From the NCBI RefSeq assembly GCF_902859945.1, contig NZ_CADIKL010000057.1, forward strand, positions 1-43,127: DNA of 43,127 bases, in the 5' to 3' direction. Numbering within the stretch: position 1 is the stretch's first letter; each line of letters begins with the position of its first letter. Under the pieces are notes generated by a model. The model saw nothing but the letters and a program-made list of their open reading frames with translations. It was not told the DNA's origin and searched no databases. Positions 7,321 to 16,440 of this stretch are shown here, piece after piece. Source of the DNA: Paraburkholderia caffeinitolerans (GTDB lineage: Bacteria; Pseudomonadota; Gammaproteobacteria; Burkholderiales; Burkholderiaceae). A program made the position numbers and the translations under genes.

Positions 7321-8025
7321 ATGGAAGCGGCCTATCTGACGATGCAGGAGCATGGCCTTTCGGGAATTACGACGGCCCGCGTAGCTGAGCGCGCAGGTAT
7401 GTCGACCGGTCTCGTCCATCACTATTTCAAAGACAAGAATGAACTGATCGAGAGTGCCATCCGTGTTTCAACTGCCGAACAAAAGAAAGATGTGCTCGCA
7501 TGCGTTGCTCGCGCTCGCACGCCGGCTGAGCGGATATGGGCAATTATTGAAGGTAATTTTTCTGAAAGAGGTTACACGAGGCCAATCGCTCAGGGCTGGG
7601 TCTCTTTCTGCGGAAATGCGTGCTTCAACCCGCGATTCCTTCGCATTCAGAAAATCGTGCATCGACGCATGGACGACAATTTGTTATTCAGCCTGAAAAT
7701 GCTGTTGCCGCTAGATCAAGCTCGAAATGTTGCGCTTGAAATCAGCGTAATGATCGACGGATTTTGGTTACGACTGGCCTTGCAGGGGACACCGAACCGT
7801 TCCGAGGCGCTTGCTCGAATGCGAGTCTATCTGGAGAGAGAGCGAAACCGCTCGCGCGGTAAGGGGCTCCGGTCCGACGCTGGAGGTCAGGGAGAGGCCG
7901 GTCACGCGGTTTTATGTTGGCGAATTCTACCGATTCAGGGCGCGAACATGATTCACCTGGGCAAGCGTGAACCGGAGATATATGGAAAGACGACGGCTAG
8001 CGAGCTTGACGCCATGCTCCACTAG
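7321..8025 (+). CDS. BetI-like TetR-family regulator, start uncertain
   Basis: The N-terminal helix-turn-helix (TTARVAERAGMSTGLVHHYF, then KDKNELIESAI) and the ligand domain (WAIIEGNFSE, GWVSFCGNACFNPRFLRIQ, ISVMIDGFWLRLALQGTP) match BetI, the choline-responsive repressor of glycine-betaine synthesis genes. The upstream frame continues with GIRRADL, which fits the missing first helix, but contains no ATG, GTG or TTG before a stop at 7279, so the ATG at 7321 starts inside helix 1. BetI ends near residue 195; here ~45 unrelated residues follow, so the 3' end also looks altered. No betA, betB or choline transporter lies nearby. It may be a decaying copy. Confidence 0.6.
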   Translation: MEAAYLTMQEHGLSGITTARVAERAGMSTGLVHHYFKDKNELIESAIRVSTAEQKKDVLACVARARTPAERIWAIIEGNFSERGYTRPIAQGWVSFCGNACFNPRFLRIQKIVHRRMDDNLLFSLKMLLPLDQARNVALEISVMIDGFWLRLALQGTPNRSEALARMRVYLERERNRSRGKGLRSDAGGQGEAGHAVLCWRILPIQGANMIHLGKREPEIYGKTTASELDAMLH

Positions 8026-8206
8026 CACGCACGCTCAAGACTCACGGCGGCCAATCCGGATGGGAGTGAGCGGCGGGTCTCCGAAGCAGTCTTCCCTCTG
8101 GTGACTCAAGCAACGGCCAGGGTCATGTTGGACATAGACCCCGGGCGAAAACGGCCCTTCACTGGGGGTGGCGTTCAATCCGAGGTGGATCTCTCGACCT
8201 GGCGCC

Positions 8207-9628
8207 TCATACCTTGCGTGCACGAAGATATCTGAAGAACTCCGCACCTTCCTGCAACCGCCGCCTCATCATCTCCCAACTCATCAACATTTCGCGGACG
8301 ATTTCCCAGATTTTCGACGGCCGGAAATAGAAGCGCTTGTAGAACTCCTCGACGCCAAGGTAGATCTCCTCGCGCGACAGGTGCGGATAGCCGATCGTGG
8401 AAGCCTGGGTGCCCGCGGAATTGACGAGGGTGATGACCTTGGTGTCATTGAGCCATCCATTTTCGACGGCCTGCTTGTGAAGGACCGTACCCGGATAGGG
8501 CGCGGCGAGCGACACCTGAATCGTATGGGGATTGATCTCTTTCGCGTACGCGATTGTCTTCTGTATCGTCTCGTGCGTTTCGCCGGGCAGGCCGAGGATG
8601 AATGTGCCGTGAATCTTGATACCGAGCTTGCGGCAATCCTCACTGAACTGGCGCGCCATATCGGTGCGCAGGCCCTTTTTGACGTTCACGAGAATCTGGT
8701 CGTCGCCGGATTCATAGCCGACGAGCAAAAGCCGCAACCCGTTCTCTTTCATCACCTTGAGGGTGGAGTAGGGCACGTTCGCCTTCGCATTGCACGACCA
8801 CGTCACGCCTAACTTGCCAAGTCCGCGAGCGATCTCTTCTGCTCTCGGTCTCAGATCCGTGAAGGTGTCGTCGTCGAACATGATCTCCTTGATCTCGGGC
8901 ATGTTGTCTCTGATCCATTTCACTTCTTCGAGGACGTTTTCGACCGAGCGCGTGCGATAGCGATGGCCGCCGACCGTATGCGGCCAGAGGCAGAAGGTGC
9001 ACCTGGATTTGCAGCCGCGCCCCGTATAGAGCGACAGATAGGGATGCTTCAGGTAACCGCTGAAGTAATGCTCCGGCGTCAGGTCGCGCTTATAGATGGG
9101 CGAGACGAACGGCAACTGGTCCATGTCTTCGAGAATGGGCCGGGCGTCGTTGTGCACGATTGCGCCATCGGGCAGGCGGTAGCTCAGGCCGAGAATCGAT
9201 TCGAACGGAAGCCCCTGCGCAATTTCACGACATGTGAAATCGAATTCTTCACGGCATACAAAATCGAGTGCATCGCTTGCGGTAAGCGAACCGTGAGGGT
9301 CGACGGCCACTTTCGCGCCGATCATCCCGACGAGGATCGTGGGTTTGTGCTGCTTCAAGTGCTCTGCGAATTGAATGTCGGTCTGGAACGACGGTGAACT
9401 CGTATGAATGATGACAAGTTCGTATTCCTGTGCAATGTCAAGCGTCGCTTCGAGCGACAGATCATCGGCGGGGGCATCCACGACACGGCTTCCCTCGACC
9501 AGCGCCGCGGGTTGGACGAGCCACGTTGGATACCAGAACGATTTGATCTCGCGCTTCGTCTGGAAGCGGGAACCTGCGCCGCCATCGAAGCCTTCATAGG
9601 AAGGTGCCTGCAGAAACAACGTTTTCAT
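8207..9628 (-). CDS. hpnJ: Hopanoid biosynthesis radical SAM protein HpnJ
   Basis: 473 residues. The start (MKTLFLQAPSYEGFDGGAGS) and the tail (KIWEIVREMLMSWEMMRRRL) are characteristic of HpnJ. Residues ~1-160 form a B12-binding-like domain; the radical SAM motif follows at C206-C210-C213 (CKSRCTFC) in a TIM-barrel domain with the GLPGET segment. HpnJ is proposed to contract the ribose-derived side chain to the cyclitol ether of extended C35 hopanoids, membrane lipids that stabilise Burkholderia envelopes. The start at 9628 has a strong GAGGGGA site; the frame is open 26 codons further without a site. The usual partners (hpnH, hpnI, hpnK, squalene-hopene cyclase) are not in the window. Confidence 0.9.
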   Translation of the reverse strand: MKTLFLQAPSYEGFDGGAGSRFQTKREIKSFWYPTWLVQPAALVEGSRVVDAPADDLSLEATLDIAQEYELVIIHTSSPSFQTDIQFAEHLKQHKPTILVGMIGAKVAVDPHGSLTASDALDFVCREEFDFTCREIAQGLPFESILGLSYRLPDGAIVHNDARPILEDMDQLPFVSPIYKRDLTPEHYFSGYLKHPYLSLYTGRGCKSRCTFCLWPHTVGGHRYRTRSVENVLEEVKWIRDNMPEIKEIMFDDDTFTDLRPRAEEIARGLGKLGVTWSCNAKANVPYSTLKVMKENGLRLLLVGYESGDDQILVNVKKGLRTDMARQFSEDCRKLGIKIHGTFILGLPGETHETIQKTIAYAKEINPHTIQVSLAAPYPGTVLHKQAVENGWLNDTKVITLVNSAGTQASTIGYPHLSREEIYLGVEEFYKRFYFRPSKIWEIVREMLMSWEMMRRRLQEGAEFFRYLRARKV

Positions 9629-10207
9629 GAATCCCCTCGAAGAAAATCGTCCACGCGGGCCAGATGAATTGTCCGCAGGGACTCGCCATGCATCGGCGAT
9701 GTTCACGAATTATTTCGAAGCCTTCAAAAACATGATAATGCTGCGGGGGAGCGGCTTTCGATGCAGTCCTCTCCTTTGGATCTATCGGGACGCGTGGCAG
9801 GGGCCACATCAGCATCCTTTTTGAGCCGCACGACAGACGACGCGAGTTGCCGAGGCGGTGGTTCTCACCGGGGAGCAGCGGCGGATCAAGAATACTACGA
9901 CTTGCGGTCTCGGAACCGCGAAAAAAATGGACGATTGGCCCCGCCGCTCGTGACAGGGAGATGACTTCGAAGGGTGGGGTTGGTATTAACCCGATGTCGA
10001 ACGTGTCGCATTCTTGGGCAGGCGCGATTCTTTCTGTACTATATTTTCCTGAATCGGTTTTTCACCGCAGCGCGGGTTTGGCAGAGGCATCTTCTTTACG
10101 CGGCGTGCAGCGTCGCGCGCGGCAACCCGGATTACGGGGAATCCCTTGCGGTAACGCCACGGCGCGTGGGTTCACGGCGCCCGGTGTCCCAGAGTGGGAG
10201 GCGAGAT
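9629..10207. other. Intergenic region between hpnJ and a small gene
   Basis: 579 bases between the divergent starts of hpnJ and the gene at 10208. It must contain the hpnJ promoter. The AT-richer patch around 9700-9740 and another around 10025-10070 (TACTATATTTTCCTG) are the likeliest promoter areas. Reading frames across it give low-quality peptides. No repeat or RNA gene was recognised. Confidence 0.4.
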
Positions 10208-10549
10208 ATGGCGCTGGATCACGGCAGTGGAGACGGCGTGCCGGTTGGCAACGGCCGGTATATCAGCCCGGCCGAGTTTCTGCTGATGGCGGGCTTTTTA
10301 ACGTACCGGGCATCGCTCGCACCGATCGACGCCCGCGTGGCCGCTCGGCGTGTTTTGGACGCCGTGCTCGGCGTGGCCGCGGCCCACGGATTCGCGCATG
10401 CAGACGCACTCGAATCGATGATGGCGAGCGCCGAAAAGTCAGCACGCGTGCGCAGGCTCGCAGAGCAGGCGACTGCTGCGGTCGGCGATACCGTCGCTTA
10501 TTTGCAAGTGATTCGCGGTGCCGGCGTAACGCTGGAAGCGGACCCCTGA
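10208..10549 (+). CDS. Small hypothetical protein
   Basis: 113 residues from the ATG at 10208, which follows a good GGGAGGCG ribosome site; the frame upstream is open but of poor composition. After a glycine-rich leader the protein is helical and Ala-rich (SPAEFLLMAGFLTYRASLAP, ARVAARRVLDAVLGVAAAHG, KSARVRRLAEQATAAVGDTV). No signal peptide and no enzyme motif were seen, and I do not recognise the family. It stands alone between hpnJ and minus-strand genes. Confidence 0.6.
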   Translation: MALDHGSGDGVPVGNGRYISPAEFLLMAGFLTYRASLAPIDARVAARRVLDAVLGVAAAHGFAHADALESMMASAEKSARVRRLAEQATAAVGDTVAYLQVIRGAGVTLEADP

Positions 10550-10783
10550 ACGCGGGCGGCGGCGAATGTACGCGCATGAAAGCGGCGCGAGCCGATCATC
10601 TGGTTCGGAAGGGCGCCTTGAATCACCGAGTCATGTTCGTCGTTGTCCGCCAGATAACGGAGCAAATCGACGTGCCTTGCCAACGAGAAAAGCTTCATCC
10701 ACCGAAGCACCAGGTGCACCACGCACCGACCCGACTCTATCTCCGCACCCAGCACGACTTAAAACTCCGATCGCAAGCGCCAA

Positions 10784-11167
10784 TCAAAGATCCCCGCGCA
10801 CTTCCCCCGTACCCAGCGCGCTTCGCTGCCGATTAACCTCCGCCCAAAGCGCATCGCTGTCGTCATTGCGTAGCAGGACAATCCAGTCCAGTTGATCGTC
10901 AGTCACGCCGAAGTATTCACGGATTTCCCTGCGGACCACGTCGACAAACTGCGCGTATTCCGGCGCAACCTGTGCCTGCGCATGCAAGGCATCATATTCC
11001 GCATCGTCCGCACCGCCACCGTGCTCATCGATATAACGCGAGATCCACTGATCCCGTTCGCGGTCGTAGTCGGCCTCGGCGCGCATCGCCTGCACAGCTG
11101 TGTATAAATCCAGTTGGGCAAACGCGGCGATCGCCGCCGTTGTTGCCTCGTCGAATGTCGTTGTCAT
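10784..11167 (-). CDS. Hypothetical acidic protein
   Basis: 127 residues from the ATG at 11167, five codons into a slightly longer frame. The protein is helical and acidic (TTAAIAAFAQLDLYTAVQAM, RDQWISRYIDEHGG, YAQFVDVVRREIREYFGVTD), with a typical cytoplasmic composition. No known domain was recognised. It is on the same strand as, and 89 bases downstream of, the gene at 11257-11559, so the two may share a transcript. Confidence 0.6.
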   Translation of the reverse strand: MTTTFDEATTAAIAAFAQLDLYTAVQAMRAEADYDRERDQWISRYIDEHGGGADDAEYDALHAQAQVAPEYAQFVDVVRREIREYFGVTDDQLDWIVLLRNDDSDALWAEVNRQRSALGTGEVRGDL

Positions 11168-11256
11168 CCCGTATCTCATGTTGGTCGTGGCGCATCATCG
11201 CACGGGCCGCACACGGACGGGTTTCCCTTCATTCTTCGCCACAACGCGCCAGACGC

Positions 11257-11559
11257 TCAAACATCCCCGAGTTGATCCAGCAAATGCCGAAGTCGTCGGG
11301 CTTGGGCGGGCACGATTTGCGGCGTGGAGGCAATGCGTTCTACGCGATCGCGCCAATAGCGCCGACCGAAAACGGCAATGTTGTCATCCACCGCAACGAC
11401 GATCTCGAGATGGGCAATGGCGCCATCGAGATTTTTCGCCGTATAGGGGCTTTCGCCCAGAGCCCCGGTTTTAATATCCTGGTGTGTCATCACACGCTTC
11501 GTATTTTGATTGGCGCGTTTCGAATCCTGAACTGCCTCTTGCTCAATTGTGGTTGCCAT
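11257..11559 (-). CDS. Small hypothetical protein
   Basis: 100 residues from the ATG at 11559. The N-terminus is polar and probably flexible (MATTIEQEAVQDSKRANQNT); the middle carries a beta-type segment (LDGAIAHLEIVVAVDDNIAVFG) followed by RRYWRDRVERI and a leucine-rich end (ARRLRHLLDQLGDV). No family recognised and no strong ribosome site. It is followed on the same strand by the gene at 10784-11167. Composition supports a real gene, but only moderately. Confidence 0.5.
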   Translation of the reverse strand: MATTIEQEAVQDSKRANQNTKRVMTHQDIKTGALGESPYTAKNLDGAIAHLEIVVAVDDNIAVFGRRYWRDRVERIASTPQIVPAQARRLRHLLDQLGDV

Positions 11560-11779
11560 TATTTTCGGCCCTGCGTTTGCATACATCCGCCGTGCATGCG
11601 AACTGCGCATGGCAATGCGACCCCGTCATCGTTTTGGTGCGGGCGTATTGGGCGCCTTCCCGATCCCGCATGACAGAGAGTAAGCAACGATCGCGCCAGC
11701 ATCCGACGGCTCCATGGCGGCGGGATGAGCTAGTGCGTGAGAGGGCGGCGCAGGACGATTCCGTCCGCGAAAATGGCGA

Positions 11780-11803
11780 GGAATGGACGATTTCGTCCAT
11801 TCC
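11780..11803. repeat. Inverted repeat, 11-bp arms, 2-base centre
   Basis: GGAATGGACGA (11780-11790) is followed by TT and its exact reverse complement TCGTCCATTCC (11793-11803). It lies just beyond the 3' end of the minus-strand activator gene and 220 bases before the start of the minus-strand gene at 11559. With a 2-base centre it is more likely a protein-binding dyad than an RNA hairpin; no T-tract follows on either strand. It could be an enhancer site for the neighbouring sigma-54 activator. Confidence 0.55.
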
Positions 11804-11837
11804 AACCGGATTGATCAACGTGCTTGAGCGGCTTGTT

Positions 11838-14153
11838 TTATCGGCCTGCGCCGGGTCCCCGAGCGTCCGATCCAATCAACGCTACGCGGCGAAGTTCGGC
11901 CAGCAACGCTATCGCGTCCGCGATCCGGCTGGTCGAATCGGCTGTTTGCTCCCGTAAGCCGCGAGCGAGCGTGTCGATCGCTTCGGCACCGCGCCCGGTG
12001 GAGCGCAAGAGGTCGGCGAGATAGCGGGCGGCATCCACGCGCGCGGGCACCGAACCGAACGCGAGCGCCGTGGAAAGGGCGGTGCGTAAGCCCTGCTCGG
12101 CGGACGTCAAATCTCCGAGCGCCCACTGCGCCCGCGCGCGGGTGACCAGCAATTCGCCCAGATGGGCGCGCTCCTGGCGGGCAAGGGTTTCGTCGACAGC
12201 AGCGGCGAGCATCGTTTCGCATTGCTCCGCGCGGCCGCATCGCAGCAGCAACTCGCCGTGCTGCCACATCTTGAAGGAATGGAATAGCGCGCCGCCGTTG
12301 CAGAGCATGTGATTGTCGTAACCATCGAGCATGACGGCTTCGGCTTCCGCGTTCAGGCCTTGCGCGCTGAGATGGACACCGCGAAGAATCTGCCCCATGC
12401 CGCGATAGAACGGGAAGCCGTTGGCGATCGACACCGATTCGAGTTCGCTCGCGAGCGGTCCGCGCCTCGGGTCGTCAAAAAGGCAAGCCAGCCACGCGGC
12501 GCCCTGCAGATTGACGGTGTGCGCCAAAGCGTGCGCACCTGGCTCGCCAGCGCGCAGGATCAGCATTTCCATCGCGCGCCGGGCCCGCCCGAACTCGCCG
12601 ATCTGATAGGCGGCCAGGCCTTCGAATGTCAACGCGAGGCTCGCAAGGTCGATTCCCTGCGAACCCGTGCGCACATCGTCTCTCGTCACGCTGGTCAGAT
12701 TGCCCCGCGCGAGGCAGGCGAGCGCTTCTTCGCTGTCGCCGAGCCAGTAGAGGGTGTTGGCCATGGCGACGTGCGCTTCGTCGAGCGACACGCGCTCTCC
12801 GCTGTTCTGGGCGCGCTGCAGCATGTCCTGTGCGCTTGCGCGCGCCTGTTTGAGCTGGAGCGTCGTCAACTGGGTGGTCCAGACGCCGAACTGGATCGCC
12901 GCGATTTCGCCAGGCTCGCAAATGCCGGCGCCTATCTCGAGCGCTGCCGTATAGCAGGCCGTGGCTTCCGCGTACAGCCAGCCGTGCACGCTGCGCAGGC
13001 TCATGCCGAGCAGCCGGTAGGCGTCGAACTGCATGCGGCGCGCGGTGGCTTCGTCGCGGCTTGTCTGCAGCACGTCGAGGCAACGCCGCAAATGAGGAAT
13101 GGCCTCGGCGAAGCGCGACGCTTCGATAAGCGCGCTCGCGTGTTCAAGACTTTTCTGGGCTTCGCGATGGTGCTCCTCGCGAGACTTCAGGCGGCGTTCG
13201 ATGGTCTTGCGCCCTACGCCGAGCAAGCTGGCCGCAGCGCTCTTGTTTCCTGCGGTGCGTTCCAGCGCGCGATCGATGAGGAGATCTTCGGCGGCGGCGA
13301 GTTTGTCGCGTCCCTCGAGTTGCAGCAGCATGTCCGCGAGTGCCGCGCGCGAAAACGACCCGGCTGTTTCGCTGGGCAGAAACGGTTCGAGTGTGTCTTC
13401 ATCGATCAGCGGTTTTTCGGCGAGCACGCTCAACTGGCTGATCAGGTTGCGCAACTGGCGGATATGACCCGGCCAGGTATGCCGGCCGAGCCGCCGGATG
13501 GCGGCCGGCGAAAACTCGATGCGGCGCTCCTGCCGCGAGGCGAAATGGGCGGCGAGCGCCGGGATGTCCTCAATCCGCTGGTCGAGTCCGGGCACGGCCA
13601 GCACGAACACCGCGAGCCGGTAGAACAGGTCCTCGCGAAACAGGCCCTGGCGCGCCAGTTCGCGCAGATCCCGGTGAGTCGATGCGACCACGCGGCCTTC
13701 GAAGCGCACGTTCGACGAGGCGCCGACCGGGCGGAACGTCCGCGTTTCGAGCGCACGCAGCAGTTTGGGTTGCAGCGCGAGCGGTAATTCGCCGATTTCA
13801 TCGAGCAGCAGCGTGCCTTTGCCGACTTGCTGCAAGAGCCCCGGACGACTCTCGCCGGCGCCGGTGAATGCGCCTTTGACGTGCCCGAACAATTCCGCTT
13901 CCACGAGGTGTTCGGGGATAGCGCCGCAATTCACGTCGACGAACGGTTGATCATGGCGCGGGCTGCGCGTGTGTACGCGGCGCGCCACCAGTTCCTTGCC
14001 CGACCCGGTGGGCCCGATGATGAGCAACGCGTGATCGGTGGGAGCGACACGATCGACCATCCTGACCAGTTGACGAAACAGTGGCGCCTCGCCAATGAAC
14101 GCGTCGTAGTCCGCTTTTGCTCCGGAAACCGGCGCGACGGGGAGGGTAGTCAT
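11838..14153 (-). CDS. Sigma-54-dependent activator with C-terminal TPR repeats
   Basis: 771 residues from the ATG at 14153. Residues ~18-240 are a sigma-54 interaction AAA+ domain: Walker A GPTGSGKE (47-54), the sigma-54-contacting loop GAFTGA (94-99), Walker B LLLDE (115-119) and the FREDLFYRL segment. A Fis-type helix-turn-helix follows at ~325-350 (GNKSAAASLLGVGRKTIERR). The remaining ~400 residues are TPR-like helical repeats. There is no N-terminal receiver, PAS or GAF domain, so the signal probably enters through the C-terminal repeats, an unusual layout. It should activate sigma-54 promoters by ATP hydrolysis. It lies 76 bases downstream of rhlE on the same strand. Its targets are not evident. 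Confidence 0.9.
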   Translation of the reverse strand: MTTLPVAPVSGAKADYDAFIGEAPLFRQLVRMVDRVAPTDHALLIIGPTGSGKELVARRVHTRSPRHDQPFVDVNCGAIPEHLVEAELFGHVKGAFTGAGESRPGLLQQVGKGTLLLDEIGELPLALQPKLLRALETRTFRPVGASSNVRFEGRVVASTHRDLRELARQGLFREDLFYRLAVFVLAVPGLDQRIEDIPALAAHFASRQERRIEFSPAAIRRLGRHTWPGHIRQLRNLISQLSVLAEKPLIDEDTLEPFLPSETAGSFSRAALADMLLQLEGRDKLAAAEDLLIDRALERTAGNKSAAASLLGVGRKTIERRLKSREEHHREAQKSLEHASALIEASRFAEAIPHLRRCLDVLQTSRDEATARRMQFDAYRLLGMSLRSVHGWLYAEATACYTAALEIGAGICEPGEIAAIQFGVWTTQLTTLQLKQARASAQDMLQRAQNSGERVSLDEAHVAMANTLYWLGDSEEALACLARGNLTSVTRDDVRTGSQGIDLASLALTFEGLAAYQIGEFGRARRAMEMLILRAGEPGAHALAHTVNLQGAAWLACLFDDPRRGPLASELESVSIANGFPFYRGMGQILRGVHLSAQGLNAEAEAVMLDGYDNHMLCNGGALFHSFKMWQHGELLLRCGRAEQCETMLAAAVDETLARQERAHLGELLVTRARAQWALGDLTSAEQGLRTALSTALAFGSVPARVDAARYLADLLRSTGRGAEAIDTLARGLREQTADSTSRIADAIALLAELRRVALIGSDARGPGAGR

Positions 14154-14229
14154 TGAATTCTGGGCTCCGGATCGACGCGCGGCATTTTCATTGTGATGCT
14201 TTCCCCGACGACTGCGGGCGGTGGCGGTA

Positions 14230-15720
14230 TCAGGGTTGGCGTTTGCCGCGGCCACCAGCGGGCTTGCCAGCCGGGTTGCCACCCGGTTTGCCAGCGGGCT
14301 TGCGTGAACCTGCAGCCGGCTTGCGAGAACCAGCGGCGGGCTTGCTGGCGGGTTTGCTGCGTGGCTTTTGCGGGCTGAATGGGCTGCCGACGAGCAAGCT
14401 TGCGTCCGCACCCGTGGCCACGGCGTGCTGCGCCGCAGGCGCGCGCTTATTCTCGCCACCTTGGGGCCGCGGCTTTTTGCCGGGCGCCTGCGTGGCAACT
14501 GGCGCAGCTTGCGGCACTTTGGGCTTCTTGGGTTTTTTGGGCTTCTTGATGATCTGGCCCGTCGCGCTGGTTTCCGGCACGCGGTGTTCGGCTTCAAATC
14601 CCGGCTCTTCTTCACGGCGCAGCGTTTGCCGGATCAGCGCTTCAATCGCGGCCAGTTGCGGCGCTTCGTCGGCGCACACGAGGGACACCGCCACGCCGCT
14701 GGCGCCCGCGCGGCCGGTACGGCCAATACGGTGCACATAGTCTTGCGCCACGATCGGCAGATCGACGTTGATCACCAGCGGCAGATCGTCGATATCCAGC
14801 CCGCGCGCCGCCACGTCGGTGGCGACCAGCATCTGGACTTCGCCCGCCTTGAAGCGCTCCAGCGCGCGCAGACGCGCGGGTTGCGGTTTGTCGCCGTGGA
14901 TGGTGTCGACCGCATAGCCTGCGTCATCGAGCATGGTCGCCAGGTAATCCACGCCAGTGCGGGTTTTGACGAACACCAGCGCGTGTTTCCATTTGTTCTC
15001 GGCCACGAGGTGCATGAAGAGTTCAGGCTTGTTCCTCTTATCCACCGTCACCACCCACTGCTTGATCTTGCTGGCTGTGGCATTGGGCGGGCTGACGCTG
15101 ATATTGACCGGGCTGCGCAGAATGTTCGCCGCCATGGCGCGGATATCGTCGGTGAACGTGGCGGAGAACAGCAGGGTCTGGCGCCGGGCGGGCAAGGCCG
15201 CAAAGACGGCGTTGAGTTCGCGCGCAAAGCCGAGATCGAGCATGCGGTCGGCTTCGTCCAGCACCAGCGTTTGTACCTGATCGAACTGCACGGCGTTCTG
15301 GCGATTCAGATCCAGCAAGCGGCCCGGTGTGGCAACGAGCACGTCCACGCCTTTGCGCAGCTTCATCATCTGCGGGTTGATGCTCACCCCGCCGTAAGCG
15401 GCCAGAAATCGTAAGTCGAGGCCTTTGCCGTACGCGATAAAGCTTTGCAGCACTTGTTCAGCCAGTTCGCGCGTGGGCACCAGCACCAGCACGCGCGCGC
15501 GGTTGCTGGACACCGCCGGGCCGTGTTGCACCAGCCGTTGCAGCAGCGGCAGCGCAAAGCCCGCTGTTTTGCCGGTGCCGGTTTGCGCCCCTGCCATGAC
15601 GTCCTTGCCACTGAGCACGGCAGGAATCGCCTTGGCCTGCACCGGCGTGGGTGTCTGGTAATTGAGGTCCTGCACATTACGCAGCAAGGGATCGATCAGG
15701 CCGAGCGAGGCAAAAGACAT
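14230..15720 (-). CDS. rhlE: DEAD-box ATP-dependent RNA helicase RhlE
   Basis: 496 residues, starting MSFASLGL at 15720. The Q motif (TPTPVQ), Walker A AQTGTGKT (45-52), PTRELA, DEAD box VLDEADRMLDLGF, SAT and HRIGRTGRAG are all present in order. The C-terminal ~120 residues are a basic, low-complexity tail built of short repeats of the type GSRKPA and GKPAG, which is typical of RhlE and binds RNA without specificity. RhlE remodels RNA during ribosome assembly and mRNA decay, in the cytoplasm. The longer in-frame start (22 codons upstream) lacks similarity to relatives. The gene is intact, unlike its downstream-upstream neighbours at 15773-16946. Confidence 0.93.
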   Translation of the reverse strand: MSFASLGLIDPLLRNVQDLNYQTPTPVQAKAIPAVLSGKDVMAGAQTGTGKTAGFALPLLQRLVQHGPAVSSNRARVLVLVPTRELAEQVLQSFIAYGKGLDLRFLAAYGGVSINPQMMKLRKGVDVLVATPGRLLDLNRQNAVQFDQVQTLVLDEADRMLDLGFARELNAVFAALPARRQTLLFSATFTDDIRAMAANILRSPVNISVSPPNATASKIKQWVVTVDKRNKPELFMHLVAENKWKHALVFVKTRTGVDYLATMLDDAGYAVDTIHGDKPQPARLRALERFKAGEVQMLVATDVAARGLDIDDLPLVINVDLPIVAQDYVHRIGRTGRAGASGVAVSLVCADEAPQLAAIEALIRQTLRREEEPGFEAEHRVPETSATGQIIKKPKKPKKPKVPQAAPVATQAPGKKPRPQGGENKRAPAAQHAVATGADASLLVGSPFSPQKPRSKPASKPAAGSRKPAAGSRKPAGKPGGNPAGKPAGGRGKRQP

Positions 15721-15772
15721 GGGCGTGTTCCGGGCTAAAACCGCAATTCTAGCGGTTGCCGCGCGGGTTCCC

Positions 15773-16440
15773 TCAGATATGCTCAAGCAGTTTCCACCAA
15801 AGCGGACCGACGACCAGCCACACGAACAGATAGAAGAGGCTCATCAGAAAGCCGGCCCTCCACCAATGGCCCTGCGAGACATAGCCGGCCCCGAACGTGA
15901 CCGGACCGGAGTCAATGCCATACTGGGTCAGGCAGCCGTTGATATTGCTCAGGATGCCACGCGCAATGGCCGCGGTGAATGGCGGGATGCCGGCCGTGAC
16001 CATCAGCGCCATGGACAGCGGGAAAAGCGCGCTGACATGCGCAGTCGCGCTGGCGAAGAAGTCGTGAACATACAAGTAGATCGCCGCCACCATCATGTCC
16101 ACGGCCAGCCGAGGGAGGCCCTGCAGGTGCGCGCCGAACTCCTTGCCGAACCACGAAACCATGCCGTATTCGTTGAGTTTGGATGCCAGCATGATCAGGA
16201 GTCCAATCCAGATCATCGTGTCCCACGCGGACTTCTCGTCGAGGGCATCCTGCCAGGTCAGCACGCCCGTGATGAACAGCAACGCCACACCATTCGCTGC
16301 CGCGAGCGTCGCGCCGACGTTCAACTGCTCGCCGAAAATCCATAGCACCAGCAAGCCGACGAAGATCAGCGCCATGATGATTTCCTTCGGCGAGATTGGG
16401 CTCATCGTCAGCAGTTTGCGCTGGGCCAGCGCGGTCGCGT
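15773..16440 (-). pseudogene. DASS-family anion:Na+ symporter, C-terminal fragment
   Basis: About 220 residues from near 16440 to the stop at 15773 match the C-terminal half of divalent anion/sodium symporters (CitT, TtdT, YbhI type): a cytoplasmic loop (ATALAQRKLLTMSPISPKE), then hydrophobic spans (ALIFVGLLVLWIFGEQ, AWDTMIWIGLLIMLASKLNE, HVSALFPLSMALMVTAGIPP, WWRAGFLMSLFYLFVWLVVG). The N-terminal half with the first substrate/sodium hairpin is absent; in its place the frame reads into a lactate dehydrogenase fragment. A functional carrier is not expected. The C-terminal end looks undamaged. Confidence 0.75.

Noticed and set aside
12309..13787. 492-codon plus-strand frame across the sigma-54 activator gene
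   Set aside because: It is the complement of a gene with perfect Walker A, GAFTGA and Walker B motifs; high GC content keeps the other frame open.
14154..14615. 154-residue N-terminal extension of the sigma-54 activator
   Set aside because: It runs through the 3' end of rhlE in another frame and gives Ser/Arg-rich text; the ATG at 14153 fits the family.
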